NCBI GenBank assembly: GCA_944390915.1
Contig: CALXRS010000016.1
Location: forward strand, 1 to 37,550
Direction of reading: 5' to 3'
DNA length: 37,550 nucleotides
From: an uncultured Alphaproteobacteria bacterium
GTDB taxonomy: Bacteria > Pseudomonadota > Alphaproteobacteria > RF32 > CAG-239
Part shown: piece after piece, positions 8,411 through 18,000 of the stretch
How the letters are laid out: every line of letters starts with the position of its first letter
How positions within the stretch are numbered: position 1 is the stretch's first letter
Made by a program: the position numbers and the translations under genes
The notes under the pieces: model-generated
What the model was told of the DNA's origin: nothing
Seen by the model: only the letters and a program-made list of their open reading frames with translations
The model's database searches: none

Positions 8411-9541
8411 ATGGAATGGTTAGTTAACGGCGTTTATTACATTGTCCCTTTCATTGTTTTGCTGGGGATTTTGGTTTTTGTGCACGAATTCGGGCATTTT
8501 CTGATTGCCCGCCTGACGGGAGTGAGGGTTACCGATTTTTCCATTGGTTTCGGCAAAAAACTGTGGGGCTTTACCGATCGGCATAATACCAACTGGAAAA
8601 TCTGCGCCATCCCGCTCGGCGGTTATTGTCAGTTTTTGGGCGATGCCGACGCGGCTTCCGCCGGCAGCGACGAAGAGGCGGAAAAACTGAGCGAAGAAGA
8701 CAAAAAACAGGCTTTCCCCTTTCAGAGTCCGTGGAAAAAATTGGCCATTGTGCTCGGCGGACCGGGGTTTAACTATCTGTTTGCCATTCTGATTTTTACG
8801 CTGCTTTTTGCCTGTCTCGGCAAATTCAGCTTTCCGCCGGTGGTCGGCGAAGTGGTGAAAGGCGGCGCGGCGGACAAAGCCGGCATTGTCAAAGCCGACC
8901 GGATATTGGAGATTAACGGCCGCGCGATGGAAAACTTCAGCGACATAACGACCGAAGTGGCCTTAACGGTCGGCGGCGTGGCCGAAGTCAAGCTCCGTCG
9001 CGGCGAAGAAATCATTGATTTGTCGGTGCCGCTGGAGATGATGGAAGTGGAGGCAAACGGCCAGAAAACGGAACGTCCGATGCTCGGCATCAAGTCGATG
9101 AACACCATGGAGCTCGACCATCAGAGAATGTCGCTGCCGGCGGCTTTTGCCGAAGCCTGCGGCGAGACCTGGCGGATTACCGAAGGTACGCTCCGCGGCG
9201 TGGGGCAGATGATAACCGGCCGCCGCGGCAGCGAAGATCTGGGCGGCATTATCCGCATTGCGGAAATGTCCGGCGACATTTCGCGCAAGAACGGCTGGCT
9301 TGATTTTGTGGCCTTTATGGCGCTGCTGTCGATTAATCTGGGGCTTATCAATTTGTTCCCGATTCCGGTGCTCGACGGCGGTCATGTAGTTATTTATACG
9401 GCGGAAATCATCATTCGCCGCGAAATCAGCGCCAAAGTAAAGGAAAACCTGTTCAAGGCCGGTTTTGCCCTGATTCTGGCACTGATGATTTTTGCCACCT
9501 GGAACGATGTCGTCCATCTGTTCCACCGTTTTTTTGCTTGA
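8411..9541 (+). CDS. rseP: RIP zinc metalloprotease RseP (site-2 protease family)
   Basis: RseP is an inner-membrane intramembrane protease that cleaves anti-sigma factors such as RseA and removes signal-peptide remnants. The zinc motif HEFGH is at residues 25-29 in the first transmembrane segment. A PDZ domain spans roughly 145-225 (GGAADKAGIVKADRILEING). The second metal-ligand motif NLFPIPVLDGGHV is near residue 317. The length of 376 is normal for alphaproteobacterial members, which have a single clear PDZ. bamA lies 38 nt downstream, the conserved order. Confidence 0.95.
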   Translation: MEWLVNGVYYIVPFIVLLGILVFVHEFGHFLIARLTGVRVTDFSIGFGKKLWGFTDRHNTNWKICAIPLGGYCQFLGDADAASAGSDEEAEKLSEEDKKQAFPFQSPWKKLAIVLGGPGFNYLFAILIFTLLFACLGKFSFPPVVGEVVKGGAADKAGIVKADRILEINGRAMENFSDITTEVALTVGGVAEVKLRRGEEIIDLSVPLEMMEVEANGQKTERPMLGIKSMNTMELDHQRMSLPAAFAEACGETWRITEGTLRGVGQMITGRRGSEDLGGIIRIAEMSGDISRKNGWLDFVAFMALLSINLGLINLFPIPVLDGGHVVIYTAEIIIRREISAKVKENLFKAGFALILALMIFATWNDVVHLFHRFFA

Positions 9542-9579
9542 AAAAAATATCTCGATAGTTTTTAAAGAAGGATGCAGTC

Positions 9580-11835
9580 ATGAAAAAAACACAACTGGTA
9601 ACCCTTGTTTCCTGCCTGGCGGCAGCCGGCACGGCCGAAGCCGCCGTGGTCGACAAAATTAACGTCGACGGTTTGCAGCGGGTGGAAAAAGAGACGGTTT
9701 TGTCTTATGTTAATGTCAATCCGGGCGACGACGTCAATTCCGAAGTCTTAAACGACGCTTTCAAAAAGCTCTATGCCACGGGGCTTTTCGCCGATGTTTC
9801 CTTTGCCGTCAAAGGCAACGTGCTGAACATTAAGGTGGACGAAAACCCGGTGATAAACAAACGCTTTTTTGACGGCAACGACAAGGTGGACGACCAGATG
9901 CTCGAAAGCGAAGTGCAGCTCGGTCCCCGCTCGATTTATACGGCGGCCAAGGTGGAAGAAGACGTGCAGCGCATTTTGACGGTATATAAGCGCGTCGGCC
10001 GCTATGCCGCGGAAGTGGAGCCGAAAATCATCGAGCGCGACCAGAACCGCGTCGATCTGATATACGAAATCGACGAAGGTCCGCTGGCCAAAATTACCAA
10101 AATCAACTTTATCGGCAACAAGCACTACAGCGACAGCGACCTGCAGGGGGAAATCCTGAGCAAGGAAACCAGATGGTGGCGTATTTTTTCATCTTCGGAA
10201 AACTATGATCCCGAAAAAAGCAATTATGACAAAGAGCTTTTGCGCCGCTTTTACAACAATCACGGCTATGCCGACTTCCGCGTTGTTTCGTCGGTGGCGG
10301 AGCTGAGCCCGGACAGCCAGTCTTTTGTGATTACGATGGTGCTGGAAGAGGGGGTACGCTACCGGATAAAAGACATCAACATTGTTTCCGAGCTGCCGGA
10401 AGTCAATACCGACGGCCTGAGCGAAGAGCTGGATCTGGAAGCCGGCGACTGGTATAATGCCGCCAAGGTGGAAAAAGGCGTGTATGCCATTACCGAAGAG
10501 CTCGGCAAACGCGGTTTTGCTTTTGTGGAAGTGGAGCCGGAGCTGGAAAAGGACATGAAAACCGGTTCCATGACAATTAACTTTCGCATCCGCGAAGGGG
10601 CGCGCGTGTTTATCAACCGGATTAACATTACCGGCAACAGCCGCACCTATGACGAAGTTATCCGCCGCGAGTTTCGCCTCAATGAGGGCGACGCTTTCAA
10701 CGCCGCCAAAATCCGCGCTTCCCGCCGCAATATCGAAAATCTGAACTACTTCAGCAAGGTGGATATTACCACCGCGCCGACAAATGATGACAACCGCGCC
10801 GATATCAATGTTGACGTAACCGAAAAATCGACCGGATATTTTAATGTCGGCATCGGCTATTCCACCGTCAACGGCGCCTTAATTCGCACCGGCGTGACCG
10901 AAAACAACTTTATGGGCAAAGGCCAGCAGCTTGGTTTTGATCTCGGCATATCCGAGCGCGTGCAGGATTATAACATTAATTTCACGGAGCCGTATTTCCT
11001 CAACCGGCCGCTGTCGGCAGGTATCGACCTGTTCAAGAGCGAAAGCGACTATCAGGACGAAGCGTCTTATGACGAAGATACCATCGGCGGGCGTCTGCGT
11101 CTTGGCTGGAACTACACCGACGATTTGTATCAGACGGTGCGCTATACCCTGCGTCAGGACGAAATTAAAGACGTCAGCAAAGGCGCCTCCATTTACATTC
11201 AGCAGGAAGAAGGAGACTACGTCGGTTCAAGCTTCGGACAAACGTTGTATTATGACAAGCGCGACAACGCCATAGACCCGAAAGAAGGTTACTATCTGTC
11301 GTTCGGCAATGATATTGCCGGCGCCGGCGGCGATGAAAAATATTTGAAGTTTGACGCCAAAGCCTATTGGTACAACACGTTTTGGGACAACTATACCTTA
11401 AAGCTGTTTGTCAACGGCGGCTATATCGCCGGTTACGACGGCGAAGACGTGCGCCTGTCGCAGCGCTATTTCCTGGGCGGTTCGACCATGCGCGGTTTTG
11501 ACAGTGCCGGTATCGGCGCCCGCGACAAATATACCGAAGACTCGCTGGGCGGCAACTGGATGGTTTATTCCGGAGCGGAAGTCATCTTCCCGATAGGGTT
11601 GGACGAAGTGGGCATCAAGGGGCGCACGTTCGTGGATGTCGGTATGCTCGGCAAGCCGGACAACGTCAGTTATAAAATTGTCGAATATTCCGATAATCCG
11701 CGCGTTTCCGTCGGTTTCGGCTTCAGCTGGCTGTCACCGATGGGCAAAATCGATATCGATTTCGGTTTCCCCGTGGTTAAGGAAGACTATGATGAAACGG
11801 AAGTGTTCCGTCTGAATTTCGGAACCAGTCTGTAA
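9580..11835 (+). CDS. bamA: Outer membrane protein assembly factor BamA
   Basis: BamA inserts beta-barrel proteins into the outer membrane. The start ATG follows AAGGATG. A Sec signal peptide of about 22 residues ends in Ala-Glu-Ala, and five POTRA domains run to about residue 420. The Omp85 barrel follows (from about [14 protein letters not shown]). The lid-lock motif [17 protein letters not shown] is near residue 634. The total of 751 residues is normal. The C-terminus reads [10 protein letters not shown], so the usual terminal aromatic residue is replaced by Leu. Two surface-barrel autotransporters in this window would be direct clients. lpxD starts 11 nt after. Confidence 0.96.
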   Translation: MKKTQLVTLVSCLAAAGTAEAAVVDKINVDGLQRVEKETVLSYVNVNPGDDVNSEVLNDAFKKLYATGLFADVSFAVKGNVLNIKVDENPVINKRFFDGNDKVDDQMLESEVQLGPRSIYTAAKVEEDVQRILTVYKRVGRYAAEVEPKIIERDQNRVDLIYEIDEGPLAKITKINFIGNKHYSDSDLQGEILSKETRWWRIFSSSENYDPEKSNYDKELLRRFYNNHGYADFRVVSSVAELSPDSQSFVITMVLEEGVRYRIKDINIVSELPEVNTDGLSEELDLEAGDWYNAAKVEKGVYAITEELGKRGFAFVEVEPELEKDMKTGSMTINFRIREGARVFINRINITGNSRTYDEVIRREFRLNEGDAFNAAKIRASRRNIENLNYFSKVDITTAPTNDDNRADINVDVTEKSTGYFNVGIGYSTVNGALIRTGVTENNFMGKGQQLGFDLGISERVQDYNINFTEPYFLNRPLSAGIDLFKSESDYQDEASYDEDTIGGRLRLGWNYTDDLYQTVRYTLRQDEIKDVSKGASIYIQQEEGDYVGSSFGQTLYYDKRDNAIDPKEGYYLSFGNDIAGAGGDEKYLKFDAKAYWYNTFWDNYTLKLFVNGGYIAGYDGEDVRLSQRYFLGGSTMRGFDSAGIGARDKYTEDSLGGNWMVYSGAEVIFPIGLDEVGIKGRTFVDVGMLGKPDNVSYKIVEYSDNPRVSVGFGFSWLSPMGKIDIDFGFPVVKEDYDETEVFRLNFGTSL

Positions 11836-11846
11836 AGGAGAAAAAT

Positions 11847-12860
11847 ATGGTAGATACGCGTTTTTATATCAAAAAATGCACGCCGACCCTGGCCGAAGTC
11901 GCCGCTCTTTGCGGCGCCGAGCTGCAAGACGCGAGCCGCGCGGCGGAAACGGTGACCGACATTAACACCATGGACAAAGCCGGCGCCGGAGAGATATGCT
12001 TTTTCTACGACCGCAAAAAGAAAGCGGCCGCCCAAAACATAAAGGCTGCGGCCTGCGTGACCACCGCCGAACTGGCGCCGTTGGTGCCGGCGGCGACGGC
12101 GGTGCTGGTTGCCGCCGATCCGAAAACGGCTTTTCTGGCCTTAAACGAGGCCATGTATGCCGAAAAAAGACCGGCGCCGGGCATTGCTCCGACGGCACGC
12201 ATAGCTCCGACGGCCAAACTCGGCGACGGTTGTTCCGTGGCTGATTACGCGGTTATCGGCGACGGGGCGGAAATCGGCAGCAACACGGTGATTGAGCCGT
12301 TTGCGGTGATCGGCGACAACTGCAAAATCGGCGACAACTGCCGTATCGGCGCGCAGGCTTATGTGTCTTATACGATTATGGGCAACAACTGCTACATATA
12401 TAACGGCGCGCGTTTGGGGCAGGACGGTTTCGGTTTTCAGACCATCAACGGCGTTCACAAGCGGATACCCCAGCTTGGTCGGGTGATTATCGGCAACGAC
12501 GTGGAAATCGGCGCCTGCACCTGCGTTGACCGCGGCGCCATGGACGACACGGTGATCGGCGACGGTACGCGGGTGGACAACCTGGTGCAGATTGCCCACA
12601 ACGACAAAATGGGGCGCGGCTGCATTCTGGTTTCCATGACCGGCATTGCCGGTAGCTGCAATTTCGGCGATTATGTCGTTTGCGGCGGGCAAAGCGGTTT
12701 TGCCGACCATCTGAACGTCGGCAGCGGCGCGCAGATTGCCGCGCAGTCGGGAATTATGCGCGATATCGAGCCCGGCACGGTGGTGATGGGTACGCCTGCG
12801 GTTCCGTTCAAGGATTTTATGCGCCAAGTGGCTTTTTTGCAGAAAAATTCAAAAAAATAA
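11847..12860 (+). CDS. lpxD: UDP-3-O-acylglucosamine N-acyltransferase LpxD
   Basis: LpxD adds the second 3-hydroxyacyl chain (amide-linked) in lipid A synthesis, using acyl-ACP. The N-terminal uridine-binding domain (residues 1-100) is followed by a left-handed parallel beta-helix of hexapeptide repeats such as [20 protein letters not shown]. The catalytic His is H251 in [12 protein letters not shown], followed by the glycine-rich [20 protein letters not shown]. At 337 residues it is a standard length. A GGAGA Shine-Dalgarno lies 5-6 nt upstream. It is sandwiched between bamA and fabZ as in most Gram-negatives. Confidence 0.96.
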   Translation: MVDTRFYIKKCTPTLAEVAALCGAELQDASRAAETVTDINTMDKAGAGEICFFYDRKKKAAAQNIKAAACVTTAELAPLVPAATAVLVAADPKTAFLALNEAMYAEKRPAPGIAPTARIAPTAKLGDGCSVADYAVIGDGAEIGSNTVIEPFAVIGDNCKIGDNCRIGAQAYVSYTIMGNNCYIYNGARLGQDGFGFQTINGVHKRIPQLGRVIIGNDVEIGACTCVDRGAMDDTVIGDGTRVDNLVQIAHNDKMGRGCILVSMTGIAGSCNFGDYVVCGGQSGFADHLNVGSGAQIAAQSGIMRDIEPGTVVMGTPAVPFKDFMRQVAFLQKNSKK

Positions 12861-12878
12861 ATCAGTAAGGAAAAAACT

Positions 12879-13328
12879 ATGTCAGAAAACAAAATTTACA
12901 ATATTGAAGATATCATGAACTTTTTGCCTCACCGCTATCCGTTTTTGCTGGTGGACAGGCTGGAAGTGGAAGTTCCCGGCGAAAAAGGCGTCGGCATCAA
13001 AAACGTGACCATGAACGAGGAGTTTTTTCAGGGGCATTTTCCGGGCAATCCGGTCATGCCGGGCGTGTTGCAGATTGAAGCCATGGCGCAGACGGCCGGC
13101 GCGCTGGTGGTTGCAGCTTCAAAAGAAAGTCTGGGCGACAAACCTGTGAGCGTGTTGTTTATGTCGATAGACGGCGTCAAGTTCCGCAAACCGGTCAAGC
13201 CGGGCGATCAGCTGAGAATGCATGTCGAAAAGGTGCAAGCTCGCCGCAATGTCTTTGTTTTCAAAGGAAAATCCATGGTTGACGACAAGGTTGTTTCGGA
13301 AGCCGAATTTACGGCGATGATTGTTTAG
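12879..13328 (+). CDS. fabZ: 3-hydroxyacyl-[ACP] dehydratase FabZ
   Basis: FabZ dehydrates 3-hydroxyacyl-ACP in fatty acid elongation and competes with the lipid A acyltransferases for the same substrate, which explains its place next to lpxD. The hot-dog fold motifs are HRYPFLLVDR, QGHFPGNPVMPGV with catalytic H53, and LQIEAMAQ with E67. It has 149 residues. A terminator follows at 13351, so this is the last gene of the operon; lpxA, the usual next gene, is not here. Confidence 0.97.
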   Translation: MSENKIYNIEDIMNFLPHRYPFLLVDRLEVEVPGEKGVGIKNVTMNEEFFQGHFPGNPVMPGVLQIEAMAQTAGALVVAASKESLGDKPVSVLFMSIDGVKFRKPVKPGDQLRMHVEKVQARRNVFVFKGKSMVDDKVVSEAEFTAMIV

Positions 13329-13350
13329 AAAATCGCCGATTTTAATAACG

Positions 13351-13395
13351 AATCCGGGCAGGGCGGCCGTAACCGGCGCTTCTTCCCGGATTTTT
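13351..13395 (+). terminator. Rho-independent terminator of the pyrH-fabZ operon
   Basis: An 8-bp outer stem AATCCGGG / CCCGGATT (13351-13358 with 13385-13392) encloses GC-rich sequence that can pair further. It ends in a run of T to 13395. It lies 22 nt after the fabZ stop. Confidence 0.7.
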
Positions 13396-13424
13396 GTTGT
13401 CCGAACGTTGAAGGGGAAAACGAT

Positions 13425-14309
13425 ATGTGGGCGGTATATGCTTTTTGGGCAAGTCTTGCAACCGGAATGTATTATCTCGGCAATCAGGCGGCAAAAATTC
13501 CGCCGACGATATTTATGTTGTACCGCGGCGCGGTTCCGGCATTGCTGCTGCTGCCCTTCGTCCTTTTTTTCGCGCCCGTGGAGTCACCGTATTTTTATGC
13601 CGTCTGTCTGGTGCAGGGCGGTGTGATTTCTTTTATTGACAGACGCAATTTTCGAGCCATGAGAACATTCGGGGCGGAAACGGTTTCGGCCATTCATCCG
13701 TTCAGCGTCGGGCTTGTTTTTGTGCTGTGGCTTGTTTTTAATCCCGCTCAGGCGGCGGAATTGTGGCATAAACCGTTTCGTTTTCTGGCGATAACGGCGG
13801 CGCTTTCGGTTGTCATATATTCCGTTTCCGGCTATCGGCGCAGCCGTCGCAGCCGTCGGGCGCTGATTTATATGCTGCCGTATCTGTTGTTTTGCGCGCT
13901 TTGCGATGTTTTGAACAAAACGGCGATGAGCTTTCTTGCGCCCGATGAAATGGTTCGGGGAAGTTATTATTATATTTTGCTTACGGCGCTGGTTATTTCT
14001 GTGATTAACCTTTCTTTTTATTTCGGCGCCGGCGGAAAGACCGATATGCTCTTTTCTTTGCGAAATATAAAATATGCCTCGCTGATGCCGGTGTTGGTGC
14101 TGTCCATGATTTGTAAAAATTTTGCCATGTTTGCCGCGCCCAACCCGTCGTATGTAACGGCTGCCCTGTATTTGTATATTGTCTGGGTGTTTGTTGCCGG
14201 CGCCGTTTTGCGTTTATGCGGCCGAAAAACGATCGGCGGAAACATTTCTTTCCGCCAGGCTCTGTTGTTGACGACCGCCGTTGCCGTGTTGGTTTTGTTC
14301 GGGCGCTGA
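13425..14309 (+). CDS. DMT-superfamily (EamA-like) membrane transporter
   Basis: The protein has 294 residues and about nine to ten hydrophobic segments with short loops, the layout of the drug/metabolite transporter superfamily with two EamA halves. The substrate cannot be read from sequence. A charged central loop (SGYRRSRRSRRALIY, about residues 137-151) separates the halves. It begins 30 nt after the fabZ terminator with the start ATG preceded by AAGGGG. Its AT content is slightly higher than that of the upstream operon, and it occupies the place where lpxA would be expected. It ends near a bidirectional-looking hairpin, facing nfeD. Confidence 0.7.
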   Translation: MWAVYAFWASLATGMYYLGNQAAKIPPTIFMLYRGAVPALLLLPFVLFFAPVESPYFYAVCLVQGGVISFIDRRNFRAMRTFGAETVSAIHPFSVGLVFVLWLVFNPAQAAELWHKPFRFLAITAALSVVIYSVSGYRRSRRSRRALIYMLPYLLFCALCDVLNKTAMSFLAPDEMVRGSYYYILLTALVISVINLSFYFGAGGKTDMLFSLRNIKYASLMPVLVLSMICKNFAMFAAPNPSYVTAALYLYIVWVFVAGAVLRLCGRKTIGGNISFRQALLLTTAVAVLVLFGR

Positions 14310-14345
14310 CAACTGTCGTCGACTAAGAAAAAATGTTTTTTTGAA

Positions 14346-14371
14346 AACTGCCCCGCTTTTGCGGGGCAGTT
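14346..14371 (-). terminator. Hairpin terminator between convergent genes
   Basis: A perfect 11-bp stem AACTGCCCCGC / GCGGGGCAGTT with a TTTT loop is present. On the minus strand it is followed by a short T run, so it best terminates the qmcA-nfeD operon. It may also stop the transporter transcript. Confidence 0.75.
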
Positions 14372-14405
14372 CGGTTTACGGGTTTTCTTTTTGTTTTCGG
14401 GCGGG

Positions 14406-14858
14406 CTAGTCTTTTTTGTCCGTGATGTCCTCCCCTTTCAGGATAACGCCGTCGATAACGCCGGTTATTTTGACTTTGTCGCCTTTTTGGGCGCCGTCTT
14501 TGCATTTGATAATCCACACCGTGTCGCCGACTTTTGCTTTGGAACGACCGTCCGCCTCGTCTTCAATCAGGATAAAGGTTTTGCCGACAAGGGCGCCGGC
14601 CGGGTCGTTCAAATGGCGGTATTCTTCGGGCATGTTGCGTCCGGTCAGTTTGCCGTAAATCAGCCAGCCCAGCAATAAAAAGACCGCCGAGAAGCCGCAG
14701 AAAATGAGCGCCTGTTCAATGAACGTCGGTTCAAAATAGACGGCAACCACGCCCGAGGCAAAGGCGGCCAGCCCGAACCAGATGAGAAACACGCCGGGCA
14801 CAAACAGTTCCAGCAGCACCAGCAAAAGCCCGAGCGTAAACCACTCCATATAGGTCAT
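14406..14858 (-). CDS. NfeD-like membrane protein (QmcA partner)
   Basis: NfeD-family proteins pair with SPFH/stomatin proteins in membrane quality control and microdomain organisation. Residues 1-70 contain two to three membrane helices (MEWFTLGLLLVLLELFVPGV and onward). Residues ~85-145 form a small OB-fold-like domain (LVGKTFILIEDEADGRSKAKV ... GDKVKITGVIDGVIL). The length of 150 fits the short NfeD/YbbK-partner class without the ClpP-like protease. The start ATG has GGAG 8 nt upstream. It follows qmcA by 3 nt and is surely co-transcribed. Confidence 0.88.
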   Translation of the reverse strand: MTYMEWFTLGLLLVLLELFVPGVFLIWFGLAAFASGVVAVYFEPTFIEQALIFCGFSAVFLLLGWLIYGKLTGRNMPEEYRHLNDPAGALVGKTFILIEDEADGRSKAKVGDTVWIIKCKDGAQKGDKVKITGVIDGVILKGEDITDKKD

Positions 14859-14861
14859 TGT

Positions 14862-15839
14862 TTATTCTCCTTTTGCTTTGGTCCTTTTGCCGGCCTGCGC
14901 GCTTTGATCGTGCAGCACTTCTTTGGCAATTTCGGCAATGCCGGCGATGGAGCCCATTACGTTGGCGGTATCCATCGGCAGCATCAAAAGCTTTTGGTTG
15001 GGAGAGGTCACAATGCCCTGCAGGGCGTCAATATATTTCTGTCCGAGGAAATAGTTGAGCGATTGCGGGCTGCCGCCGGCAATGGCGTCCGATACCATTT
15101 TGGCGGAGTTGGCCTCGGCCAGAGCCAGCCGTTCGCGGGCTTCGGCTTCGCGGAAAGCGGCTTCTTTGCTTGCCTCTGCCGCCAGGATGGCCGACTGTTT
15201 GCTGGCTTCCGCTGCCAGAATGACGGCCTGTTTTTCGCCTTCGGCCTTCAGGATTTCCGATTGTCTGATACCTTCGGCGTCGAGGATGTTGGCGCGTTTT
15301 TCACGTTCGGCTTTCATCTGCCGCGCCATGGCGTCGATAAGGTCTGCCGGCGGGGTAATGTCTTTTATCTCCACGCGGGTAACTTTAACCCCCCAGGGAA
15401 TGGTTGCCTCGTCGACGACGGAAAGCAGTTTGTGATTGATGGCGTCGCGCTGCGAAAGAAGTTCGTCAATTTCCATGCTGCCGATCACCGTACGGATGTT
15501 GGTCATAATCAGGTTAAGGATGGCGACGTTCAGATCTTTTACCTGATAAGCGGCGTTTGCGGCCTGTTGAATCTGGAAAAAGAGCACGCCGTCAACGCGC
15601 ACGGTGGCGTTGTCTTTGGTGATGACGTCCTGCGAGGGCACGTCCAGCACCTGTTCCATGCGGCTTATTTTTGCCCCCACGCGTTCAATCACGGGGACAA
15701 TCAGATGCAGTCCCGGGGTGAGGGTGCGGGTATAGCGGCCAAGGCTTTCCACCGTGTATTCATACCCCTGACGGACGATGACCACCGACGTCAACAGCAC
15801 GAAAAAGATGACAACCACCAGAAAAATCGCAAATTCCAT
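14862..15839 (-). CDS. qmcA: SPFH/Band 7 (stomatin-prohibitin) family protein, QmcA-like
   Basis: SPFH proteins form large membrane-bound cages that organise FtsH and membrane microdomains. One N-terminal transmembrane helix (residues ~3-24) is followed by the Band 7 domain (RQGYEYTVESLGRYTRTLTP ... IKDITPPADLIDAMARQMKA). A long coiled coil of alternating Ala/Glu repeats comes next (about residues 175-240, AEGEKQAVILAAEASKQS). The length of 325 is close to E. coli QmcA (305). AGGAGGA precedes the ATG. The symbol follows the E. coli family; the exact orthology group was not tested. Confidence 0.9.
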   Translation of the reverse strand: MEFAIFLVVVIFFVLLTSVVIVRQGYEYTVESLGRYTRTLTPGLHLIVPVIERVGAKISRMEQVLDVPSQDVITKDNATVRVDGVLFFQIQQAANAAYQVKDLNVAILNLIMTNIRTVIGSMEIDELLSQRDAINHKLLSVVDEATIPWGVKVTRVEIKDITPPADLIDAMARQMKAEREKRANILDAEGIRQSEILKAEGEKQAVILAAEASKQSAILAAEASKEAAFREAEARERLALAEANSAKMVSDAIAGGSPQSLNYFLGQKYIDALQGIVTSPNQKLLMLPMDTANVMGSIAGIAEIAKEVLHDQSAQAGKRTKAKGE

Positions 15840-16062
15840 TTATTGTTCCTCCTTTTTGTTGCACAATGTTTCATGATTTTTAAACAGGATAACAAAAGGG
15901 ATGCAAAAGGCAATAGCGGCGATGAAGTTGTATACATTAAAAGTAATCGTTTTTACCAAAAAAGAGCTCGGAAACGACAGCCTTTATCGTCGACAAAAAG
16001 ACAAAAAAGTAAGCGTATATTATGACATTTTTATTAAAAGCAGTCATGGGAGTAAAAACTTG

Positions 16063-16092
16063 TTGTCAAACAAATAATTTTTGTATTATGAT
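16063..16092 (+). promoter_or_regulatory. Putative promoter of the 16130-17875 unit
   Basis: TTGTCA (16063-16068) and TATGAT (16087-16092) are spaced by 18 nt. The predicted transcript would start near 16100, downstream of the longest in-frame start (16022). This supports ATG 16130 as the real start of the next gene. Confidence 0.55.
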
Positions 16093-16129
16093 TATAGGAG
16101 ATGTCAGAAGACAAACGGGGGAAGAGCAA

Positions 16130-17632
16130 ATGGACGTGGTAGCCGGGAAAGGAGGAAATTTCTTTGTTGTCAACGGGCAGGTCAGTAACACCGTCCGCAG
16201 TATGCTGTTGGAGATTTCTGCCGAAGAATTCAGCAAATACAATGCCTATTCGACCATGAAAAAAATCTCGCGGCTGACATGTGAGGAGTATGCCGCCAAA
16301 AACGGCCTGCGCAAAGAAATACTCGAAAATTTTTCGCGTTTGGAAGAAGTTATCGACAGCCACGCTACTCAGGATCTGATGTTTTTTATCGAATCGGAAG
16401 ACAGCCGCGAACGCTCCAGCAGTTTTGACAACGACGTTGTAATTAATCCCGCCAACTACAGCAACGGTTTTTTGCACGCCGCCCCGCGGGAGGTTGCCGG
16501 TCTGATAACCGATTCTTTCCAAATTTCCGAAGAAGTTATGCCGCGCATGCTCAAAAGCATCGGCATTGCCGTGGAAAGAGAAACCCTTTCCCACTATGTG
16601 CGCTGGAACAACGTTACCTACAAGGTGGATATCGTTCCCGAACGAAAACTCCCTTATCGCGGCCAAACGACCAACCGTTCCATCATTATCGTCGAAAACC
16701 GTTATGTCTTCCAACCCGACGACTGGGGCATGATACAAAAAGTAGAGCAGGCTTTTGTAAAAGAAAAGGCTCGCCGCAAAAGATCCTGGTTTGCCAAAGA
16801 AAAACCGGACAACGAACTTTTGAGCGAAATTTTGCAACGTACGTTCAAAGACAAAGACTTGATAAAATATTCGGCATTGTACGAAGCATATTGCCGCGTG
16901 CGGATGTTTCGCAGCGACTACATCGGCACGTTTATCCACAAATTTCATCATTTCCGCAACAAAATTTTGCTCGATAACCGCTGCCTGCATCCGAAATCGG
17001 TTGCGCTTTGCGCCCGGGATATATACAATTTGTTGGTTGAAGACGAAAGAAGCTCCGCTTTTTCCGTAACCGTTTTTCGTCTCGGACGCTATTGGCAAAC
17101 GGGCAATTGGCAGGAACTGAGACAACAGGAGCCCTGCTTGTCCGTACTTGATGAAAAACCTCAGGAAATAAGGGATAACTTCCTGAAAAACAATGATTTT
17201 ATGCTTAATCTAAAATTAAAGCATTGGATTGAAAACGACCTCGCGCGGCACCTGCCGAAATTCGCTCAGCGGCTGCCCGAACAGGAAGCGCGCAACTCCA
17301 TCGCCAAAGGCGAAGATGTCGACCACAAGGAATATTTGCTGCAGCGCTCGCTGCTTTACAGTTTTTATATCTACAATCCGGATACGAGGAAACATGAACT
17401 GGTCAACCTCAGCCGCTATATTAAAATAGACATTCCGGTCAATCCGTTTGTGCAGGCAAACATTATCAGCAAGGCACAGTACTACCTTGACCGCAAAAAA
17501 ACGGCCAAAAGGTTCCTTTTGACCAAGGACGGCATCAGTGAAGCTCTGGTGCGCAAGGCGGCCGTCATCTTTGACGCGCCGCGGCGGTTGGGATCTCGAT
17601 ATCGACAGAGGTTGAACACGCAAAAACGATAG
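16130..17632 (+). CDS. Protein of unknown function (500 aa)
   Basis: I do not recognise this protein. ATG 16130 is chosen because GGGGGAAG lies 5-12 nt upstream and a good promoter lies between 16063 and 16092. The frame is open back to 16022, but that stretch covers the promoter. The protein is hydrophilic, has no signal peptide or membrane helix, and is rich in charged residues. Segments worth using in searches are ETLSHYVRWNNVTYKVDIVP, NRSIIIVENRYVFQPDDW, and a basic stretch KARRKRSWFAKEK. A charged tail (DAPRRLGSRYRQRLNTQKR) ends it. A small single-helix membrane protein follows after 9 nt. Cytoplasmic location is likely; function is open. Confidence 0.75.
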   Translation: MDVVAGKGGNFFVVNGQVSNTVRSMLLEISAEEFSKYNAYSTMKKISRLTCEEYAAKNGLRKEILENFSRLEEVIDSHATQDLMFFIESEDSRERSSSFDNDVVINPANYSNGFLHAAPREVAGLITDSFQISEEVMPRMLKSIGIAVERETLSHYVRWNNVTYKVDIVPERKLPYRGQTTNRSIIIVENRYVFQPDDWGMIQKVEQAFVKEKARRKRSWFAKEKPDNELLSEILQRTFKDKDLIKYSALYEAYCRVRMFRSDYIGTFIHKFHHFRNKILLDNRCLHPKSVALCARDIYNLLVEDERSSAFSVTVFRLGRYWQTGNWQELRQQEPCLSVLDEKPQEIRDNFLKNNDFMLNLKLKHWIENDLARHLPKFAQRLPEQEARNSIAKGEDVDHKEYLLQRSLLYSFYIYNPDTRKHELVNLSRYIKIDIPVNPFVQANIISKAQYYLDRKKTAKRFLLTKDGISEALVRKAAVIFDAPRRLGSRYRQRLNTQKR

Positions 17633-17641
17633 GAAAAACAG

Positions 17642-17875
17642 ATGAGAGCATTGTTGTATGTTGTGATAGCGGCGGCGGTTGCGCTGGCAATTGCCTGGTT
17701 TGGTTTCGGCGTTCACCCGCAGACGGTTTATAACAAAGCCGTCGGCATGTTCGGTTCGGCGGGCGAAAGCGCCGCACGGCACGCCGGCGATCTGAAAGAT
17801 ACGGGCAGCCGCTTTGTCGACGTCATCAAAAACAACTATAACGATCAGGATATGACCACGCCAATTGCGCATTGA
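17642..17875 (+). CDS. Small single-pass membrane protein, unknown function
   Basis: This 77-residue protein has one N-terminal hydrophobic helix (residues 3-24, LLYVVIAAAVALAIAWFGFG) and a hydrophilic tail with a Gly/Ser/Ala-rich middle and an Asn/Asp-rich end. It could be a signal anchor with a periplasmic tail. It starts 9 nt after the 500-residue gene, with AGGAAA upstream, and so belongs to the same transcript. No family is recognised. Its size and composition are consistent with a real gene, but no homology is available to prove it. Confidence 0.6.
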   Translation: MRALLYVVIAAAVALAIAWFGFGVHPQTVYNKAVGMFGSAGESAARHAGDLKDTGSRFVDVIKNNYNDQDMTTPIAH

Positions 17876-17903
17876 AAATATTTTACGGGAGCCCGACCGG
17901 TTG

Positions 17904-17932
17904 TTTGGCGGTAGGTCTTTGTCCGGTATAAT
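17904..17932 (+). promoter_or_regulatory. Possible rnhB promoter
   Basis: A perfect TATAAT (17927-17932) lies 68 nt before the rnhB ATG. The -35 candidate TTTGGC (17904-17909, 17-nt spacing) is weak. Confidence 0.35.
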
Positions 17933-18000
17933 CGGTTGCCCCGTCTTTTGTTTTTTGATGTAAGGTTTTGTTAATCTTGTTATTGAAGAGTTTTTTATAT

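Noticed and set aside
16034..17125. 363-codon open frame on the minus strand
   Set aside because: Shadow of the 16130-17632 gene; the plus frame has the promoter, the ribosome-binding site and a downstream partner.
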